A stretch of 64,000 nucleotides of DNA from Symsagittifera roscoffensis. Its lineage: Eukaryota; Xenacoelomorpha; Acoela; Convolutidae. Where the stretch lies: assembly GCF_963678635.1 (NCBI RefSeq), contig NC_087062.1, positions 80,413,200-80,477,199 on the forward strand, in the 5' to 3' direction. Made by a program: the position numbers and the translations under genes. This document shows, piece by piece, positions 46,073 to 56,602 of the stretch (its first letter is position 1; each line of letters opens with the position of its first letter). The notes below the pieces were generated by a model, which was not told the origin of the DNA, did no database searches, and worked only from the letters and a program-made list of their open reading frames with translations.

Positions 46073-47404
46073 ATGATACGAACTATTTTCAGTAGAACTG
46101 ATATTTTTCTACTATTTGTAATTTTCATAACATTTTTATCATCCCTCATTTTGACCATATGCAAATGTATAAAGAAAGCAATCCTCACATTTGCCCTAGC
46201 AACAATCCTTCTAATTCTTTTTTTAGAAGAATACTATAATAAACATAAACTTTTTCACTAAAAGAATAGACCAAAAAAGCTATCAAAAATTGCTAACCAA
46301 CAGTCACATAGTCAGTCTTCACCGACATCATCCCAAGATAACCCAACAACACCTTCAACTACCCAAAACCCCCAAACATCTACACGAATTTCTTTTCAAG
46401 ATAACCCATATACCTTTGAAGAACGACACGCTCGCTTATCAGAACCACTAGAACCAGTTCAACGACAAGCACCTCTAAGCGAACCAACATATAACTTATA
46501 CCCAACACTACCACAAGAATTAAGTAGAATAAGAAATCCTAGTCAAAACCAAAATACAGTCGAAATAAATAGACAAATTATACATCCTCGACGAAACAGA
46601 AATTTTCAAACTCCCCGAGTTCATTTTGATATACCTCAATCCCCATCACAAAACACTCCAGAAAACCCCATTGGTATATTACCAGAAACCCTTACGCTTC
46701 TTTCACAACGTAGCACCTCAAGCCTACCATCGGATTACTTAGGTTCAACACCAACATCTGAACAAATACGTGAAAATCCTTTTAACCCCCCAAACCAAGC
46801 ATCACGACTACCATATTGGACAACACATTCATTTACACAAGGTGAACTAAATTTAGTCAATGATCCAATAGATATTTCTACGGATACAACAACATCCTCA
46901 TCACTACCAGAAACATTATCACTACCATCAACACCATCAATAAGCCAGATTTCACCACCACCTTTTAACTTAAATTTCCCAAATAACCTCGACGCTAGAT
47001 ATCGAGAACAATCATCAACAAATATTCCTTTAAGACTAGATTGGAATACATTTACAGCACCTCCACCATTATTTGGACAACATCTAGAAAGTAATCGCCT
47101 TCACAACTGGGCACTAAATAGACTACAATATAGACAAGACATTCACGAAGACATTCGTGCTCAAAACATCCAAATACTCCAACAGAATAGTCTACAATTA
47201 AAATTTGAAATCACGGTTAAATTAAACAACATTACTCAACATCCCTATCCATTAAATCCACCAAATATAACAGCTCAATCCCTACCACCACCATTTATAA
47301 CAACTGAAGTAATATACAAATACGACAGATATACCAAAAAGACAATTGGTTACATCACATTTTATAACCCATACTCAGGATTGTCATACACATGTATATT
47401 CTAA
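46073..47404 (+). CDS. Membrane-anchored proline/serine-rich protein, interrupted by one in-frame TAA
   Basis: An ATG at 46073 opens 62 codons with two hydrophobic segments (about 10-31 and 35-51), ending in TAA (46259-46261). The same frame then stays open for 380 codons (46262-47404) without a single ATG. The second part is rich in Pro, Ser, Thr, Gln and Asn, with a denser, likely folded part towards the end (from about 47080). A 380-codon open frame in A-rich sequence is unlikely by chance and cannot start by itself. It therefore needs readthrough of TAA, splicing or a non-AUG start. The 3' end overlaps the env ATG by 13 nt. Function unknown; the position before env suggests a companion membrane or surface protein. 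Confidence 0.65.
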
Positions 47405-50010
47405 AAAATTTAATTTTTCTCCAACTCCTTTTTCTAATAAGCTCAAATCAAAACATAAACCCTTCCCCCCGCACAGGACCACAAGATTTATTAGTAACAC
47501 ATTACGATTGTGAAGAAAACGAACAAAAAACACTACACAAGTATGCAATAAATCAAGTATCACAATGCGAAACAGAACCCCAAGCCATAGAAACTACAAA
47601 TGTAATCGCAACACTTTACTCAAAAGCCCGAGCAACTACAGTTATAGGATATAAATTCACAGCAACATTTTCTGAAAAGAAAGTACATTGTTCACAAGTC
47701 TCAAACGGAAATAAAAACCGACTTGACCATGAATCATTCTACCAGAGTAATATAGAACGACTTTTACATCTCAATCCCGAAGATTGTAAAAACGAGTTAC
47801 TCCGACTAAACATCACAAAAAATAAAAACACAGATAGAAAGTTAGTATATTTCCAAGTTTTTTCAGATTCTGTACATCAAGCAGAACTTGAAAGATATCA
47901 AGGACATATAAAATTAGATGAAAAAAACCCATATAACGGCACACACGGACGATTAACTTATGATATACACGATAAACACTGGATACCACACATTGGTATA
48001 AATGACCCATCAAACTGCAAAGCAGACACAAAAAATAAAGGATACCAAGAAATAATGTTTTTCGATTGGAAAATACAACTCGAAAAAATACAACTCACAC
48101 GAGATTTATCAGACAACACAATGATCTATCAAGGAATCAGATTACCTTGTAAAAACGACCAAGGTTATTGCGACCCTACAACACGAACACAAGCAACAAT
48201 TGTTTGGTTCCCCGAAGACACATGTACAACATTTCAAGTAGCAAAAATACACGCTCGTATGATAAAATTTCACGAAAAATATTTTATACAATCAATACCA
48301 TATGAACAAGTAAATCCATTACGAAAAATAAGTTCTAATTTTAGAAACATTCATAATATAGAAAATAAATTAACACGTTTTCAAATATATCAAGAAACAG
48401 AACTTGCATGTAAATACAGAAACCCACTTCACAAAACACAATACTCCGAAATACTAGTTGAATACGAAAAAGGATTCGACATGACCACTGGAAAAATAAA
48501 AGTCGACCCATACGCCACAAGTCATCCTCCAAATGAAGGAACATCATACATACCAGTTCATTTTCAAAAAAATACAGGTCAACCTGGTGGACATTTAAAG
48601 CCCCAAGACGATCAAAGCACACGTTTACAAGAACTATCACTAATGAATAGTACATATTTCGGTAATATCCACTATGATATTCACTTAGATATGAAACTAG
48701 ACTACACGATTAGCCGAATTTTTCAAGAAATGTCACTCTCTGAATTAGAAACACTACACCAACTATGCGAATTAGAAAGAACACAAATATTACAATCACT
48801 TGCACTAGCAGTATTAAAAATACCCTACGCAGGATATTTACTATCAGGAAATAGATCAAATTTTTTAGACTATGAAGGAAACATTTTATGGTTTTATACT
48901 AGTACCAAAAAAGTATCACCACTATACGTTTTTGAAGACAAACGTTGCTATAAAAGAATCCCTATCTTTTATAAGAATAAAGTACATTTCGTTGACACAC
49001 TTTCACGAAGAACCTATTTCTGGGATACCGCAGTCCCATGTGGATCAGAAAATAGCCACAATGTAGTACAACTAAACCCTGATGAAGATAAATATTACCT
49101 TCTCACCCCATATCCCACATTAATGCAATCACTCAAAAAATTTTCACCAGAAAGCATTCGCGCTATCGCTCGAAACCCAAATATAGACTTACAATCAATA
49201 GGAATATACTCAAAATCAGATATTCAACATCACATTAGAACACAACAATTCCAAGAATTATTAACACAAATGGACACAATACAAAGACAATCCATTGACC
49301 AAAACTTACGCAAACTTGCCGAAACCGCAGGATTTGCAGACATCTATACGCAAGACTATAGCGGATATTTTAAAGACATTAAAGATTATTTATATCTAAA
49401 CGGTGAAAAATACCGTCCCCAAGATATATCACCCATCAATATTTTTAGCTTTGTTACACTCAAGAATGAAATTCTTGATTTTCTAGGATGGCCCTACTAC
49501 ATCTTAGAAAAACTGACTATTTTATACGCAATGTTTAACTTTATTGGATTTCTTTTTTCACTCTTAAAAGGAATCTATAACACATGTGCTATACACACAC
49601 AAGTCAATAGACAAGCAAGTGTAGCACGCATACTATTTGCAGGATTTTTTGGAATTTTTTCTACATCAATAAACAAAATTCTTTTAGATGCACAAATAAA
49701 AGAATACAACACAAAAATAGCAACAAGACAGAACACATACGACGAAGAACATAACAATGTAGACACAACGCCAACAGCACCACAGTTACCACCCCTACCA
49801 CATAACCATCCATTATCCCTAGTCCCACGTAATTTTCGAAACTTAGCAATAACACATAACCCAAATTTTAGACCAACCATATCACAAAGTCCCATCCAAC
49901 ATATAATGACACGCCACTCACAAGATGAAAATACTTATGAACAAATTATAGAACAACCCCATACCACCGCTTTTCAGTCTCAAAATAATAATTTTTTTAG
50001 CCCACGATGA
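47392..50010 (+). CDS. env: Env-like membrane glycoprotein
   Basis: 872 codons. Residues 1-18 form a signal peptide (hydrophobic, Leu/Phe-rich). The long ectodomain has many cysteines, the first ones widely spaced in a pattern I recall from env-like proteins of other animal LTR elements. Hydrophobic segments at about 705-731 and 745-765 form the membrane anchor, followed by a ~105-residue Pro/Gln-rich tail that contains PTAP (794-797), the Tsg101-type late-domain motif. I see no clear furin site between subunits. Role expected: receptor binding and membrane fusion, giving the element infectious potential. The reading frame is intact. It starts inside the end of the preceding ORF, and its TGA overlaps the next ATG (ATGA). 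The fusion class cannot be told from sequence alone. Confidence 0.8.
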   Translation: MYILKNLIFLQLLFLISSNQNINPSPRTGPQDLLVTHYDCEENEQKTLHKYAINQVSQCETEPQAIETTNVIATLYSKARATTVIGYKFTATFSEKKVHCSQVSNGNKNRLDHESFYQSNIERLLHLNPEDCKNELLRLNITKNKNTDRKLVYFQVFSDSVHQAELERYQGHIKLDEKNPYNGTHGRLTYDIHDKHWIPHIGINDPSNCKADTKNKGYQEIMFFDWKIQLEKIQLTRDLSDNTMIYQGIRLPCKNDQGYCDPTTRTQATIVWFPEDTCTTFQVAKIHARMIKFHEKYFIQSIPYEQVNPLRKISSNFRNIHNIENKLTRFQIYQETELACKYRNPLHKTQYSEILVEYEKGFDMTTGKIKVDPYATSHPPNEGTSYIPVHFQKNTGQPGGHLKPQDDQSTRLQELSLMNSTYFGNIHYDIHLDMKLDYTISRIFQEMSLSELETLHQLCELERTQILQSLALAVLKIPYAGYLLSGNRSNFLDYEGNILWFYTSTKKVSPLYVFEDKRCYKRIPIFYKNKVHFVDTLSRRTYFWDTAVPCGSENSHNVVQLNPDEDKYYLLTPYPTLMQSLKKFSPESIRAIARNPNIDLQSIGIYSKSDIQHHIRTQQFQELLTQMDTIQRQSIDQNLRKLAETAGFADIYTQDYSGYFKDIKDYLYLNGEKYRPQDISPINIFSFVTLKNEILDFLGWPYYILEKLTILYAMFNFIGFLFSLLKGIYNTCAIHTQVNRQASVARILFAGFFGIFSTSINKILLDAQIKEYNTKIATRQNTYDEEHNNVDTTPTAPQLPPLPHNHPLSLVPRNFRNLAITHNPNFRPTISQSPIQHIMTRHSQDENTYEQIIEQPHTTAFQSQNNNFFSPR

Positions 50011-51815
50011 GCCGACAACTTGGATCCCTACACCGATCAAATTCCCACCCAACCAACCTCACTACTCCAATTACAATAATACCACTTTTTGCTTTCCCAC
50101 CACCCAATTTCCCAACCAGTAATGTAACATCAGGCATGAATTCCGATACTAATTCACACATCTCAGTTTTATACTCCACATCACAACTCAATAACCCGAA
50201 TATTGAAACCCCCGATGAATTTGCCGACTCTGAACCATCTCCATCCAATAATTTTCCCACCAACCCCTCAATTTTTTCCCAACCCCCTTTTCAACCAATG
50301 ACACCAAATAACCCTGTCCCCACCAATTCTACACCCTCTTATGCTTCCCAAGTCACTCCAACTTATTCTTCATATCATTCAGACCGATCATCCAATTCTC
50401 CAGATACCCCCCAAATCTCCCCAGAACTAGATAATTTTATTACATTACAACAACAACCCTACCACCTTGATACCCCCACCATAAACCAAATTTCATCCAC
50501 AATAGAATCATCCAACCCTCCTACCCCTACACCCTCTTCAATTTATACCGAATCATTAGCACCATCATCCACATCTACTGAATCTTCACTCAGCACTAAT
50601 AGAGCTTACCGCACTTTTAAAAGAAAGTTCCCTAACCATCCTTTCCCAGCAAAACCAGGAACAGCCCGTGAATATATAAATCACCCAAATCACACTAATA
50701 CAAAAGAATTTTTAGCTATCACCTTACCCTCATTTCCACAATACACCTTAAACACCCCTCACGACACTAACGAGACACGTAACTTTGTAGACGAACACGT
50801 TTTAATGCCTACCCTTCCTTGGACCTCATATTATCATTTTACTAATCCCCTTTGCTTACCTTTATCTAACACTCACATCGATATAGAACGAAATAAGGAC
50901 ATGCTATATCGACTCACTACACCACTAACACCTAAACAATTTACTTACATTGGATATAAAAAATCACTAAAAACACACACTGCACCCCGAGCAAATGAAT
51001 ATACACTAGAATATTACGATCATAACATCATCAGAGCTAACCAAGATCAATTCTTAGACGACGATCGCTTCGCTAACCCACAAATCACCGAGAAATTTTT
51101 CATTGAAACACCATATGTATTTACACTAAACATCTTCGATCGCAAGTTTGACCACATTATTTCAGAAGCACTAATAGACACACAAGCCTACGAAAGTTTT
51201 AAAGAACGCTTCCAAATATTTTCACTAACCTTTCATTTCCTTGCACCACATGAAAGAGATTTGCACTGCTCACACGATATTATGTTGCGCACTAAACAAA
51301 CACACACATATACATATTATCGTTTCATCCAAAATCACTTTGACCTACACACTCGCTCCAGACAACCACACCATCGTTTTCAATTCATCAATTCCAAATA
51401 CACATCACCATTCTTTCTTAACTTCACATATTGCATTAAAGATACTAACCTTCATGGTATTCTTCGAAATTATGATCCCATAACCCAAATGTATATCTTC
51501 AGCCCCATCACCAAGACCCTCAACGCCGAAGAATCCCGACCCTTCCTTATCCCACACGAATTTGTACAACCTATAGAAATCCCCATTTTAGAATTCATCC
51601 ACAACACTAAATTCAATCACAAATTATATAATCTAATCCAAAACACACCTTACGAGTTTGCAGTTGGCACTGAAGAACTAACCACCATTAAAGCACTTCA
51701 ATTGCTTTGGCCACTGCTTCAAACTAAAAATATCATCCGCATCTTAGCTAAATTACTAACAACTTCAGATCTCATCCACGACATCTTCCCCCACGGTTTC
51801 TTCCCCGACGACTAA
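50007..51815 (+). CDS. LTR element last ORF, unknown 602-aa protein
   Basis: Starts in the ATGA overlap with env, so termination-reinitiation or leaky scanning on the env mRNA is plausible. Residues 1 to about 200 are Pro/Ser/Thr-rich and probably disordered. Residues ~205-600 look folded, rich in aromatic residues and His, without membrane segments or signal peptide. I do not recognise a family. Base use shifts from A-rich towards C-rich compared with pol and env, which may mean a different origin. TAA at 51813-51815 is followed within 3 nt by a perfect splice donor. Confidence 0.7.
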   Translation: MSRQLGSLHRSNSHPTNLTTPITIIPLFAFPPPNFPTSNVTSGMNSDTNSHISVLYSTSQLNNPNIETPDEFADSEPSPSNNFPTNPSIFSQPPFQPMTPNNPVPTNSTPSYASQVTPTYSSYHSDRSSNSPDTPQISPELDNFITLQQQPYHLDTPTINQISSTIESSNPPTPTPSSIYTESLAPSSTSTESSLSTNRAYRTFKRKFPNHPFPAKPGTAREYINHPNHTNTKEFLAITLPSFPQYTLNTPHDTNETRNFVDEHVLMPTLPWTSYYHFTNPLCLPLSNTHIDIERNKDMLYRLTTPLTPKQFTYIGYKKSLKTHTAPRANEYTLEYYDHNIIRANQDQFLDDDRFANPQITEKFFIETPYVFTLNIFDRKFDHIISEALIDTQAYESFKERFQIFSLTFHFLAPHERDLHCSHDIMLRTKQTHTYTYYRFIQNHFDLHTRSRQPHHRFQFINSKYTSPFFLNFTYCIKDTNLHGILRNYDPITQMYIFSPITKTLNAEESRPFLIPHEFVQPIEIPILEFIHNTKFNHKLYNLIQNTPYEFAVGTEELTTIKALQLLWPLLQTKNIIRILAKLLTTSDLIHDIFPHGFFPDD

Positions 51816-51818
51816 CAG

Positions 51819-51895
51819 GTAAGTATGAACTATACATATTATTAACTAGTTATTAAAATTAGAAACTAACCATTCTTTATTCATGTCTTCTTTAG
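51819..51895 (+). promoter_or_regulatory. Canonical 77-bp intron after the last ORF
   Basis: CAG|GTAAGT at 51816-51824, a branch-point-like CTAAC near 51865-51870, and a pyrimidine-rich TTCTTTAG acceptor ending at 51895. All three signals are near consensus and the length is normal for a small intron. It lies wholly in the 3' untranslated part, 3 nt after the stop. The donor might instead pair with another acceptor. Confidence 0.55.
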
Positions 51896-53411
51896 AATTT
51901 TAGCCTTCATCCAACGATCATCTGAAAAATTCACAAAAGAAAAATAAAAAATAGCAAACTTCTTCAAACACTGTTTAAAACTCTATTAAATTTTTGCACC
52001 AACAATTAAATAAATATAATACCAATGCAGTAATTTAATTTATAAATTTTTCCCCCACAAGCAGTAAATCTAATTATGATGAAAATTTGTAACTTAATCT
52101 TTCCCAATAAATAGCAGTAAAATTAAAAATTCTATGAAGTAATTTAATAAGAAGCAAATGCAGTACTAACCTTTTGATATTTCCATTCATTCGCACAGAA
52201 ATTCTATCCACACTCGCACAGCTCGCCCACGAAGAATTGTTTTAAATAATGAATTTCAGTTTCAAGCTTTCACACTCAACAACTCTAACACACGATAACA
52301 AGTTTCAAACTTTCCTTTAACCCGGTTGGAAAGAAATTATATACTAAACAAAACTAACCAATGCAGCTTACTAAACACCACAACACATAGCATAACAGCA
52401 TGACTAAGAAAAGGAAACCAACGGTACCCAAACCGGATTAACCCAGTTTAAAACTGGATAATTTATTCTTTTGAAGACTATTATAAAGTCTAAGAAAGAA
52501 ATAATAAAACACAAAAAAGTCGAAAGACAAACCCATACCACAAACAATTTGATTTTTGAAAAAAGGACACAACCAACAAAACATAAGAAAAACCACAACA
52601 AACCCAACATAAAACGTTGTCACATAACAGGACCTCTCACAAAAACCGCATGAAATCATACTCCCACTCCTGGCCTAACCCACCAGGAAGGACGTCCTGA
52701 GCATGCTCTATAGCCGGCCTAACCCACCGTGCTACATCCACGCTTTGTGACCACACTCCAATTTTTAATAAGAGCTACTCAAGGGTGAGTAACTCTTCAA
52801 AATAACTGAACTAAAACAAAAAGCTTTTGTGAAAACAACTAACCAAAATCATAATTAAAAAACATTAAACTAATAAAAGTTTTATAAAATGTAAATTATA
52901 TTATGCAATATATAGATCAGCATACAACACCAAAGACGAACATCCAAAGACAAAATGAACCCACTACACTCGAAAAAGAATGGCCAACCACAATCAATAT
53001 GCCGCCCACAATCACAACTCAAAGGATTTAGAGTACGACTTGACTTCGCAGAAAAGGACTTCATTGAACTAGACCAATGACCACCTCGATGTTCAAGTAT
53101 ACGTACAGATCCGAGTAACCAGGCATCCCCTCCACGCACAATCTCCACGCCATTCCCAGACAAGATCAAAACACAAAGAAGTTCTCATCAATGAAACAGA
53201 AAAACCTGACATAGCCAACCATTCTGAAATCAGATTTGAGTTTGTTGCGAAAACCCAGTCGTTGTCATGAGATGACACAACGATCGAACCTGGAACTTCT
53301 CTAACAAGAGAACCCAGAAGAAATATGATGTTCGCCAAACACCAACGTCCATCATCCATCCTTTGAATTACAGAAAGACTATTCTAAAAAACTCTGTAAA
53401 ACCCGGATGGG
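51896..53411 (+). other. 3' untranslated region of the LTR element, with polypurine tract
   Basis: No plausible plus-strand gene. 'ggcctaacccacc' occurs twice (near 52671 and 52714). The last bases GGATGGG (53405-53411) sit directly before the LTR and recur before the LTR relic at 15827, so they are the likely plus-strand primer (polypurine tract, with one T). The 53090-53411 part is conserved in the relic at 15535-15826. Confidence 0.55.
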
Positions 53412-53821
53412 TGGAACCTGATCTAAACTACATTTTATGATTGGATAAATTAGATATTTTACCAATGTAAAGTATTTAATATTAACCAATCATGATCCAT
53501 CTAACTAACAATCCACTTATTTGTAAGTGCTGAAATTACTTGTAATTTCAGCACCAGAGAGATTTGAATTTAACTTAGAAATTAGTTGACTCTCCAAGAA
53601 GACTTCAGCAACCGCAATAAACCAGTATACCCTAGATCTATTGAGCCTAGCAGAGACTAGTTAAACAACCTGAGACTAGATAGTATAAGAGTAAGATTAG
53701 GATTGGTATTAGACTAAGAAGTTGCACGAATCTATCCGGCCGAAAATAAGATAGCGTGACGAGCAGACGGTGTACCCTATCCGAAATTACTCTATGAGTT
53801 ATACACCTCGGTCCTAACTCA
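53412..53821 (+). repeat. 3' LTR
   Basis: 410 bp. I find no difference from 34913-35322. Its AATAAA (53616-53621) would end the element's transcripts and possibly some receptor transcripts. Followed by the ATAT target duplication. Confidence 0.95.
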
Positions 53822-54059
53822 ATATGAAAAAATATTCATGCAGTGAACCTTGATCGGATTTGTCAAAAAAAATTAGTTCCGAAAATGAACATTAATGACA
53901 CATCGATCAATGCATCTGTGAAACTTCTTTTTGCTCTAAACATCAACTGATAAAAATGAACAGTCATTTGGATATTTCACAAAACTTCATTTTTTCCACA
54001 AAACTCATTGCTTAAACTAAAAGTATTAATTGGTAACTTACTAGTTTGAAACGACAACT

Positions 54060-54310
54060 TTTTGTTTCGACTTCCGAATATTTCTGCTCGGGGTGGTTTT
54101 TTCTCTCCAGACAAGTTTTGACTTTTTAATACGACTTTTTGACCGAGGTTTTCTTATATCACTCGAAAAGTACTGTTGTCTTCAGCTCAGCTTTGAACCT
54201 GTGATAATTTTTCAATTTTTCTGTGATATTTTAAGATATTATGTGTTATTGATGCATAAGCGGATATTTGCAAAATATATCAATTTGTACTTTACATAAC
54301 GTGTGAGATG
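54060..54310 (+). repeat. Eroded H1 element
   Basis: 'gtttcgacttccgaatatttctgctcgggg' opens a shortened H1 copy. The middle 'cgcgcgatatattt' palindrome and the 3' hairpin are lost. Followed to 55530 by unrecognised sequence with a perfect ~22-bp direct repeat ('tacagaagacagaaaatgga') at about 54981 and 55019. Confidence 0.55.
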
Positions 54311-55536
54311 CGCGTTAGCCTAATCCGCATTAGCCGTATTGTTTCGATAACATTATTAAATAGGTCAAATGAACAATTAGAGAAGTCGCTTTTCTTGCTC
54401 AAAAAGCTGCCCGAATTTAACGAACCAAAAAACTGAGACCGAAAATGGACCTGATCAAAGCATTAGCAGTAACCAGTTTTGAGAACTCCAGTTCAATAAA
54501 GCAGTTATCGGAGAGCACAATGAAGCAGGTACAAAGACAAGACGATTATATTGCGCAATATCAGCAGGAAAACTGATCGTTTACTGGACGAAATGGAGAA
54601 TTCCAAGAGGAGTTCCAGTCTCGAGCGTTTCTCATATGCGCTTGACTTTTCATGGGGTGCAGAAAGTATCCGGTGAAAAAAAAGTTTTCTAGAGATTTTA
54701 CCGATTTTAATTTACCGATTTCAAGCAAGCGACTTTGCTGTTAGTAACTACTTGTCAGGAAAAACAAGTAAATCTAGACCCATTATAGCAAAATTTTTGT
54801 ATAATCATCAGAGGGAAGTGGTTTGGGAACAAAATGGGTTCTTTGCAATCAACCGATTTGGTCCTCCTATTTTTGTTAACGAGTGACTTGCTGAACACGA
54901 TCGCGGCATTTTGAATTACCGTAGAAAGGGCAAATATTTTTTAACGTCTACAAAATGTATCTGTATAAATATTAAAAATGTACAGAAGACAGAAAATGGA
55001 CGTATACATTTTAAAACCGTACAGAAGACAGAAAATGGACGCCTGTTAATTCTTGTCAAGAGCTCGATTTATTCGAAAGACACAGTACACCGCCAATTTT
55101 TCGATCCAAGTTTATTTCAAATCGAAAAAGCACTTTGAACTATTCAAAATGACTGATAGCAAAACGTACTCGGAAAGAAACCCTATTTGAACTAAATTAA
55201 GGAACGTTTAAAAACAATGAAAAACTGAATAGTTTTTTGGGCTAATGGTGACGTTAACAACAAAGACCTCGTCACCAAAAAAACTAACAAAATAGTTCAC
55301 GAGGGCAGTGATTGTAGCGCGCAAAAGTAAACTTTATTGGAAACAGCTTAATTGTTTTCAAACAGTGCGGTCTTTCAATATTTTTTTTTTGTTATTTTTG
55401 GAGAACAATGTGAAGGACGACTGCTCAAGACCTTATTTTTGAACGTGCATTTACTCAGAAGCCTTCATGGTCAACTTAAGAATTTCGCCGATAATATTAA
55501 TGATCTGCCGATAGCTGTTTGTTCTTATGAAACTTG
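54311..55536. other. Intron sequence without recognised gene
   Basis: Contains the short direct repeat around 54981/55019 and ORFs of 75 and 73 codons without domains or splice context. Nothing else is visible. Confidence 0.4.
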
Positions 55537-56602
55537 CCCGCACCGGAGTTCCATGGATAATAATCGATTATAATGGAAAAATGTTATATAGAATGTTATC
55601 ATTATAATCCATTATAATCCATTATAATCCATTATTGTGGCAAATATAGACCACAAAATCGATTATGTGGTCATTAAAATCGATTTTGTTGAAAAATAAA
55701 AATCCATTATAATCCATTATAATCGATTATAATCCATTATTTTTGTCACTGAAATCGATTATTTTGAAATAAAAATCCATTTAAATCCATTATAATCCAT
55801 TTCATTTTTAGAACTAAATTCGATTATTTTTGCAAAATATTGCAAATTTTGCGAGAAATTTGCAGAATTTATGCCATGTCTTTTACTACATGGCATGTCT
55901 CAACGTCATCCCCTCGCCCCCTCAAGCTTCCCTCCTCCCCCTCAGCTAAAGGGCTAGGGTAAACTGGCGGGGGGGGGGGGGGGCGAAGCTGGGGGGGGGG
56001 GGGTTGGGTAAATAAATTCGGGTAAACTGGGGGAGGGTAAATGGAGGACTGGTGAACTGGGGGAGGGTAAATGGAGGACTGGTGAACTGGGGAGGGTAAA
56101 TAGCGGGAGGGGGAGTAAGCGGGGGGTAGTAAACTGGTGGGGGTAGTAAACTGGGGGCTTAACTGGGGAGGGGGGGCGGTAAGCGGTAAACTGGGGAGGG
56201 GGGCGGTAAGCGGTAAACTGGGGGGGTTCAGAATAAATATAAATGTTATTCTGAAATGTAACATTTTATGAAACGTAATTCGTAGCAACTGCACTAAACA
56301 GAAAACGAGATAATTTTGAACAAAATTGTAAATTTCAAGAATAACCTTTCGAATAATCCATTATAATCTATTATAATCGATTAAAAATGGATTATTTTGC
56401 CTCGAAAACAAGTTTCATTTTCTTTCAAAAATAATCAATTATAATCGATTATAATCGATTATCTTCGGATTTTATTGATTAGAAAAATAGTTTCATTATA
56501 ATCCATTTTTAATCGATTATAATCGATTATTATTGAAATTTATTGAGACAGACCACGAAAACTCAATATAATCGATTATTATCCATGGAACTCCGGTGCG
56601 GG
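55537..56602. mobile_element. Inverted-repeat element with TTATAATC arms and G-rich core
   Basis: CCCGCACCGGAGTTCCATGG at 55537-55556 is exactly repeated in inverse at 56583-56602. The similarity continues inward through arrays of 'attataatc(g/c)attataat'. The core (about 55900-56230) is a G-rich minisatellite ('gtaaatggaggact', 'ggtgaactggggg') with runs of up to ~15 G. No transposase and no clear target duplication. The minus-strand ORF 55869-56294 (Pro-rich) is a translation of the minisatellite. Confidence 0.75.

Larger units (their letters stand above)
34913..53821 (+). mobile_element. Giant Ty3/gypsy-type LTR retroelement with env-like gene (18,909 bp)
   Basis: Two 410-bp LTRs (TG...CA) that I cannot tell apart by eye, a 4-bp target duplication ATAT (34909-34912 and 53822-53825), a primer-binding site 2 nt after the 5' LTR, and gag, pol and env-like genes in the usual order. 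The pol domain order protease-RT-RNase H-integrase with GPY module is that of Metaviridae. At 18.9 kb it is far longer than typical gypsy elements (roughly 5-10 kb). The extra length comes from a 1.25-kb leader, two ORFs before gag, a membrane/proline-rich unit before env, a 602-aa ORF after env and a 1.6-kb 3' region. The plus strand is rich in A and poor in G, unlike its flanks. Identical LTRs and mostly intact ORFs point to a very recent insertion. Giant gypsy-like elements are known elsewhere (Burro in planarians, Ogre in plants); I do not claim this belongs to them. Confidence 0.95.

Noticed and set aside
39442-46261. TAA reassigned as a sense codon in this genome
   Set aside because: The integrase C-terminal part, the last ORF and others end normally at TAA, and the GPCR introns contain many. 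Readthrough at two sites is the simpler reading.
38309-50263. Minus-strand ORFs inside the retroelement
   Set aside because: They are shadows: the A-rich, stop-poor plus-strand coding gives long T-rich minus frames.
55869-56294. 141-codon proline-rich ORF on the minus strand
   Set aside because: Translation of the G-rich minisatellite; composition follows the repeat, with no start context.
55560-56580. CRISPR-like or satellite array
   Set aside because: The 'attataatc' units are short, irregular and without unique spacers, and the host is an animal.
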